Source: Candidatus Sulfotelmatobacter sp.
Lineage (GTDB): Bacteria; Acidobacteriota; Terriglobia; Terriglobales; Acidobacteriaceae
Length of the DNA stretch: 64,000 nt
Assembly: GCA_030041475.1 (NCBI GenBank)
Contig: JASHNU010000025.1
Location: 1-64,000 of the forward strand
Direction: 5' to 3'
Every line of letters starts with the position of its first letter. The stretch's first letter is position 1. Below the pieces are notes generated by a model that did no database searches, had not been told where the DNA came from, and saw nothing but the letters and a program-made list of their open reading frames with translations. Positions 60,483-64,000 of this stretch are shown in pieces. The translations under genes and the position numbers were made by a program.

Positions 60483-63400
60483 CTAGTCGGCAGCCATTCC
60501 CTGCGCTTCCGGCTCCAGGCGCTCCATCGAAGTTCCGGATAATTCGCCGTCGATTTTCTCGCTGCGCAGCTGCGCTTCCAGCAATGCCAGCTGCTGTTCG
60601 ATTTCCTGCTCGGCTTTGCGTTTGCGAATGACTTCTTCGCGGTAGCGGCGCAGGAAGTAGTCGATGGTTTCAACGCGAATCCGGATCGATCCTGAAGGTT
60701 TGTTCTCGTCGAGATCCTTGAAGCAGAAGTAAGGCGTTCCGGACTGTTCGATAATGCCTTCGATCACGCCGTAGATAGGCGCGTCGTGGCCGCACTTGAA
60801 ACTTGAAATTTCCAGCGCCACCAGGTTCGGATGCCGTGCCGTAAACTTCGCCGCCCACACTTTGTGGTTAGTGCTGCAGGAGTAGGAGTTCTTCCACGCA
60901 TCGGTAATGTCGAGCGGGCTGCTGATGATTCCGGCCCGCACTTCTTCCCCGAACAGCCGCTCCAAAAGATCCTCATCCAGTGGCAGTGTGTTCTGCGAAA
61001 AGATCGGGTACCCGAGCTTCTGAAACTCATCCAGAATCTCGTGATTCAATCCTGGATCGTGGTGGTACGGGCGCCCCAGCATGACGATGCCGATGCGATC
61101 TTCCCGCTCGAGCTGATCCAGCACCTGGCGCGCACGGCGGCGGATGTTGGTCTCGTAGTCTTTCAGCGCCTGGAATCCTGATTCGATGGCACGATCGTTC
61201 TCTTCTTGCGAGAGACCGAGAACCGGCTGCCACGCCTGCAGCATCTGGTGCGCAAACAGTTTGCGATCGGAAAAGTTGAGTACCGGGTCGATGTACTTCA
61301 CATTGTGTTCGGCAAAGACGTCGTTCTCTTTCGTGAAAGCCGCCTTCACGGTCTCGGGAGTCGCAGTCACAGTCGGACATGCGTTCGCGCCGACAATCTT
61401 CACCAGGGGCGAGTGCAGCACGTCATACATCGGGAAGAAAATCGCGTCCAAGGGCTTCTTGCGATGCTTTTCCTGAATCAGGTTGTAAACGTGCGAGATG
61501 CCAATCTTCGCTGGGAAGCACGGATCGATGGCACCGCGGCTGGCTCCGGCGCGATAGAGCTCTGAGCTTGTGTAATCGGAATAAATGACGTTTTCGGGCT
61601 GCACGCCCAGACTCTCAAAATACGCATTGAACAGAGGAGCATACGTGTAGATGTTGAGCACGCGCGGAATGCCGATGCGAATTTTCGACCGGTTCTCCAT
61701 CAATGCGCGGCGTTCTTTGTCACCCTTTTTCCAGCCGGCCCATCGTTTCGTCGGAAGCGGGTCCGCTACGCTCTTCGCATTCGTTGGCCGGAACACTTCT
61801 TTCGCGGCATAGTCAACAAAATTCGGGTGCTGTGCGCGGATCGAGTCCAGCCCGGCCTTGATCTCCTTCATGTCATTTACATCTTCCACCGTGCCCTTTT
61901 CACAGGTGGCGATGATCAGGCGCTGTTCGCCATGCATCAACGGAACCTTCGTGACTTTCTGGATCGGCACGAAGCTGAGATCGTTCTTGGGTTGCGTGCG
62001 GATGTCAATGAAGGTGCGCAGACAATCATTCTTGCAGAAATGGCAACGCGTATCTTCGTTGCGTGTGGTGCGATATTCGATCTTGCGAACTGCATCGAGG
62101 CCGACAAATGTGGTGGTTTGGCCGTTGCGCCACAGACGCAACGATTCCTGCGCAGCGCCGATCGCTCCAGATTCTCCGCAGTGCTCGTGCACAATGATTT
62201 CCGGGTGCTTGCCGGTTGCGCGAAAACTGTTGCGGATAAAGTCGACTTCGGCCTTGACCACCGCGAGGTTGTTCTGCGTTCCTCCTTGCAGCACGAAGCG
62301 GGAGCCGAGAGCGGCGAGGTTCGGGATGCTGGCGACGTATAGAAAGACATTTTTTGGCAGCACCGCCGCGAGCCCAGCGAGGATTTCCTCAGCACGCCAG
62401 CCTTGCCGCTGGAAATTCACGATGTCCGACTGCATGAAGACGGCGCAACCGTAACCGAATACGGGCATGGCCTGCGCGGAGAACGCGAGGTCGGCATACT
62501 GATTCACGCTGAGTCCAAAACCTTCTGCCGTGGACTGCAGAAAGTATCCGTTGCCTGCGGAGCATTGCGTGTTCAGCTTGAAGTCTTTCACGCGGCCGTT
62601 GTGCAGGATGATGATCTTGATGTCCTGACCGCCGACATCCACGATCACGTGCGGGTCTTCGTAAAATTTCAGCGCCGACTCCGTGTGCGCAACCGTCTCC
62701 ACCAGCGCCACATCGGCCTTGAGAACGTCTTTCAGAATGTCTTTGGCGTAGCCCGTCGTGGCGACGCCGAGCACTTCCAGTTTGGCGTTCTGCGACTCTA
62801 CCTGGCCGCGCAGGCTCTCGAACATCTCAATCGTGTCTTGAATCGGATTTCCGTTGGAGAGTTGATAGGACTTGCACAAGATGTCGCCATGTTCGTCAAG
62901 CAAGACGGCCTTGGTTGAGGTCGAGCCGCCGTCGATGCCGATGAAGCCGCCCACGGTGCTGTTCTTGGCAAAAACCGCGGGCGTGAATTTCTTGCGCCGG
63001 TATGCGTCCTTGAAAACGTCGAGTTCGCCGGGCTTCGCCACCAATCCCTTGCCGCCCGACTTGGCTTTCTCTTCTTGGCGCCCGTACTCGATGTAATGGA
63101 CGAGTTTTTCGTGGCCGCAATAACAACCGATGCAGTCTTCTTCGCCCCGGCCGAACTCAACCGCTCCCAGCGCCGCAAAGTACTGCGCATTTTGAGGAAC
63201 TTTAATGAGATCTTCCGGCTTCGCGCCCTCCGGAATCGTAACCTTGCGTTCCTGCCACATGCGCGGAATATTGGCCTGCCAGGCTTCGCGCATGCCGCGA
63301 ATGAAACTGTTGGGGCCGCCCAGCAGCAGAACATGGGGGCGCAGAGTGTTTCCGCGCGTGAGCACGCTGAGATTCTGGAGCACGATGGCTTCAAACAGCG

Positions 63401-64000
63401 ATGCCATTAGTTCGTCCGGAGGAGTGCCGACCTTCTGCAATCCGTTAATGTCGGTCTCAGCAAAAACCCCGCACTTGCCGGCAACTTTGTGCAGCTTGAT
63501 GCCGTGATATTTCTGGCTGGCAAGTTCTTCGGTAGGAATTTTCAGCTTGGCATTGATCTTGTCGATCACCGCGCCAGTCCCGCCCGCGCACTTGTCGTTC
63601 ATCGAAGGAATTTTCTTTTTGCGGCCCGTCTCGTCATCATCTTTGAAGACGATGATCTTAGCGTCCTGTCCTCCGAGTTCAATGACGGAATACACCTCGG
63701 GATGCAGCTTCTCTACGGCCAGCGACACCGCGGTGACTTCCTGAACGAACTTGGCGCCGATCTGCTCGGCGATCCCAGTTCCTCCGGAGCCAGTCAGAAA
63801 CATGCGCGTGTTGTGCCGATTCACTCCAATTTCCGCCTCAATTCGCTTCAGAAACTCCAGCGTCTTTTCCGGCTGTTTAGTCTCGTGCCGCTGGTAGTCC
63901 TGCCACAGCACCTTGTCGGTGGCTGCGTCGACGACGACTGCTTTGACGGTGGTTGAACCCACGTCGAGTCCGACGAAAAATCGCGTGCTGTGATCATGCG
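60483..64000 (-). CDS. CoA-dehydratase activase, double module (5'-partial)
   Basis: At least 1172 residues, open to the right edge; the visible start is not the true start, because 'FFVGLDVGSTTVK' runs in frame beyond 63962. It holds two ASKHA activator modules of the BcrAD/BadFG type, each with cluster-binding Cys: 'NDKCAGGTGAVIDKI' with 'GKCGVFAETDI', and 'TQCSAGNGYFLQ' with 'GYGCAVFMQSDI'. Then follow 'CHFCKNDCLRTF' and a DUF2229/dehydratase-like C-terminus ('LGRPYHHDPGLNHEIL', 'FKCGHDAPIYGVIEG'). Such activases drive electrons into 2-hydroxyacyl-CoA dehydratases or benzoyl-CoA reductases with ATP. The dehydratase partners, if any, are outside the window. The reaction is uncertain, and these giant forms are often annotated only as CoA activases. 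Confidence 0.85.
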   Translation of the reverse strand, partial: HDHSTRFFVGLDVGSTTVKAVVVDAATDKVLWQDYQRHETKQPEKTLEFLKRIEAEIGVNRHNTRMFLTGSGGTGIAEQIGAKFVQEVTAVSLAVEKLHPEVYSVIELGGQDAKIIVFKDDDETGRKKKIPSMNDKCAGGTGAVIDKINAKLKIPTEELASQKYHGIKLHKVAGKCGVFAETDINGLQKVGTPPDELMASLFEAIVLQNLSVLTRGNTLRPHVLLLGGPNSFIRGMREAWQANIPRMWQERKVTIPEGAKPEDLIKVPQNAQYFAALGAVEFGRGEEDCIGCYCGHEKLVHYIEYGRQEEKAKSGGKGLVAKPGELDVFKDAYRRKKFTPAVFAKNSTVGGFIGIDGGSTSTKAVLLDEHGDILCKSYQLSNGNPIQDTIEMFESLRGQVESQNAKLEVLGVATTGYAKDILKDVLKADVALVETVAHTESALKFYEDPHVIVDVGGQDIKIIILHNGRVKDFKLNTQCSAGNGYFLQSTAEGFGLSVNQYADLAFSAQAMPVFGYGCAVFMQSDIVNFQRQGWRAEEILAGLAAVLPKNVFLYVASIPNLAALGSRFVLQGGTQNNLAVVKAEVDFIRNSFRATGKHPEIIVHEHCGESGAIGAAQESLRLWRNGQTTTFVGLDAVRKIEYRTTRNEDTRCHFCKNDCLRTFIDIRTQPKNDLSFVPIQKVTKVPLMHGEQRLIIATCEKGTVEDVNDMKEIKAGLDSIRAQHPNFVDYAAKEVFRPTNAKSVADPLPTKRWAGWKKGDKERRALMENRSKIRIGIPRVLNIYTYAPLFNAYFESLGVQPENVIYSDYTSSELYRAGASRGAIDPCFPAKIGISHVYNLIQEKHRKKPLDAIFFPMYDVLHSPLVKIVGANACPTVTATPETVKAAFTKENDVFAEHNVKYIDPVLNFSDRKLFAHQMLQAWQPVLGLSQEENDRAIESGFQALKDYETNIRRRARQVLDQLEREDRIGIVMLGRPYHHDPGLNHEILDEFQKLGYPIFSQNTLPLDEDLLERLFGEEVRAGIISSPLDITDAWKNSYSCSTNHKVWAAKFTARHPNLVALEISSFKCGHDAPIYGVIEGIIEQSGTPYFCFKDLDENKPSGSIRIRVETIDYFLRRYREEVIRKRKAEQEIEQQLALLEAQLRSEKIDGELSGTSMERLEPEAQGMAAD

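Overview
The window reads as chromosome from an Acidobacteriota bacterium, most likely of the Terriglobia (Koribacter/Sulfotelmatobacter-like) type. The evidence is indirect: an Oar-like TonB receptor fragment, a Ser/Thr kinase with a C-terminal TPR half, DUF2934, DUF2911 and TIGR03118 proteins, many secreted proteins with Ala-rich signal peptides, G+C-rich coding sequence, and several families of small dispersed hairpin repeats. No rRNA, CRISPR array, prophage or plasmid origin was seen. One tRNA gene (Lys, UUU) is present.

Layout. 1-7143: end of a TonB receptor, a strong bidirectional terminator, a cystathionine gamma-synthase type enzyme, then a forward run of SDR protein, cupin, threonine synthase and homoserine kinase. 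7181-17032: a reverse-strand block of DinB protein, MFS exporter, amino-acid permease, large secreted PIG-L deacetylase, Tat-exported sugar isomerase-like protein and receptor-like kinase. 17310-18488: DUF2934 and DedA-like genes. 18546-26449: a reverse-strand run with an M50 protease, an ATP-grasp-like protein, an M29 metallopeptidase, a GCS2 carboxylate-amine ligase, a small membrane protein, a second ATP-grasp ligase, an esterase and a membrane protein. This is the best candidate for an uncharacterised amide-bond or peptide metabolite pathway.

26801-31319 holds small secreted and outer-membrane proteins and a miniature flagellar-rod-like protein. 31534-34034 is an IS1595-family element with matching imperfect terminal inverted repeats and several tiny passenger genes. 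A VapBC pair follows. 35539-37743 encodes a large radical SAM protein resembling tetraether-lipid synthase (Tes), of interest because acidobacteria make membrane-spanning lipids. 37978-43832 holds secreted proteins (including a PNGase A homologue), a membrane-tethered winged-helix regulator and a DUF4197 protein.

44896-50095 contains a fused membrane spermidine-synthase-like protein and a two-gene AmmeMemoRadiSam system in which both proteins carry export signals. 50260-55252 holds a HAL/PAL-family lyase whose MIO triad is Ala-Cys-Gly, a SnoaL-like protein, ATP-dependent PEP carboxykinase and a class I aminotransferase with ATGA coupling. 55614-60097 runs forward: Cache-domain sensor, EF-P-like protein, adenosine-specific-kinase family protein, small membrane protein and a [2Fe-2S] ferredoxin-methyltransferase fusion. 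The tRNA follows, and the window ends in a 5'-truncated double-module CoA-dehydratase activase. All functional statements come from reading the translations; no database search was run.
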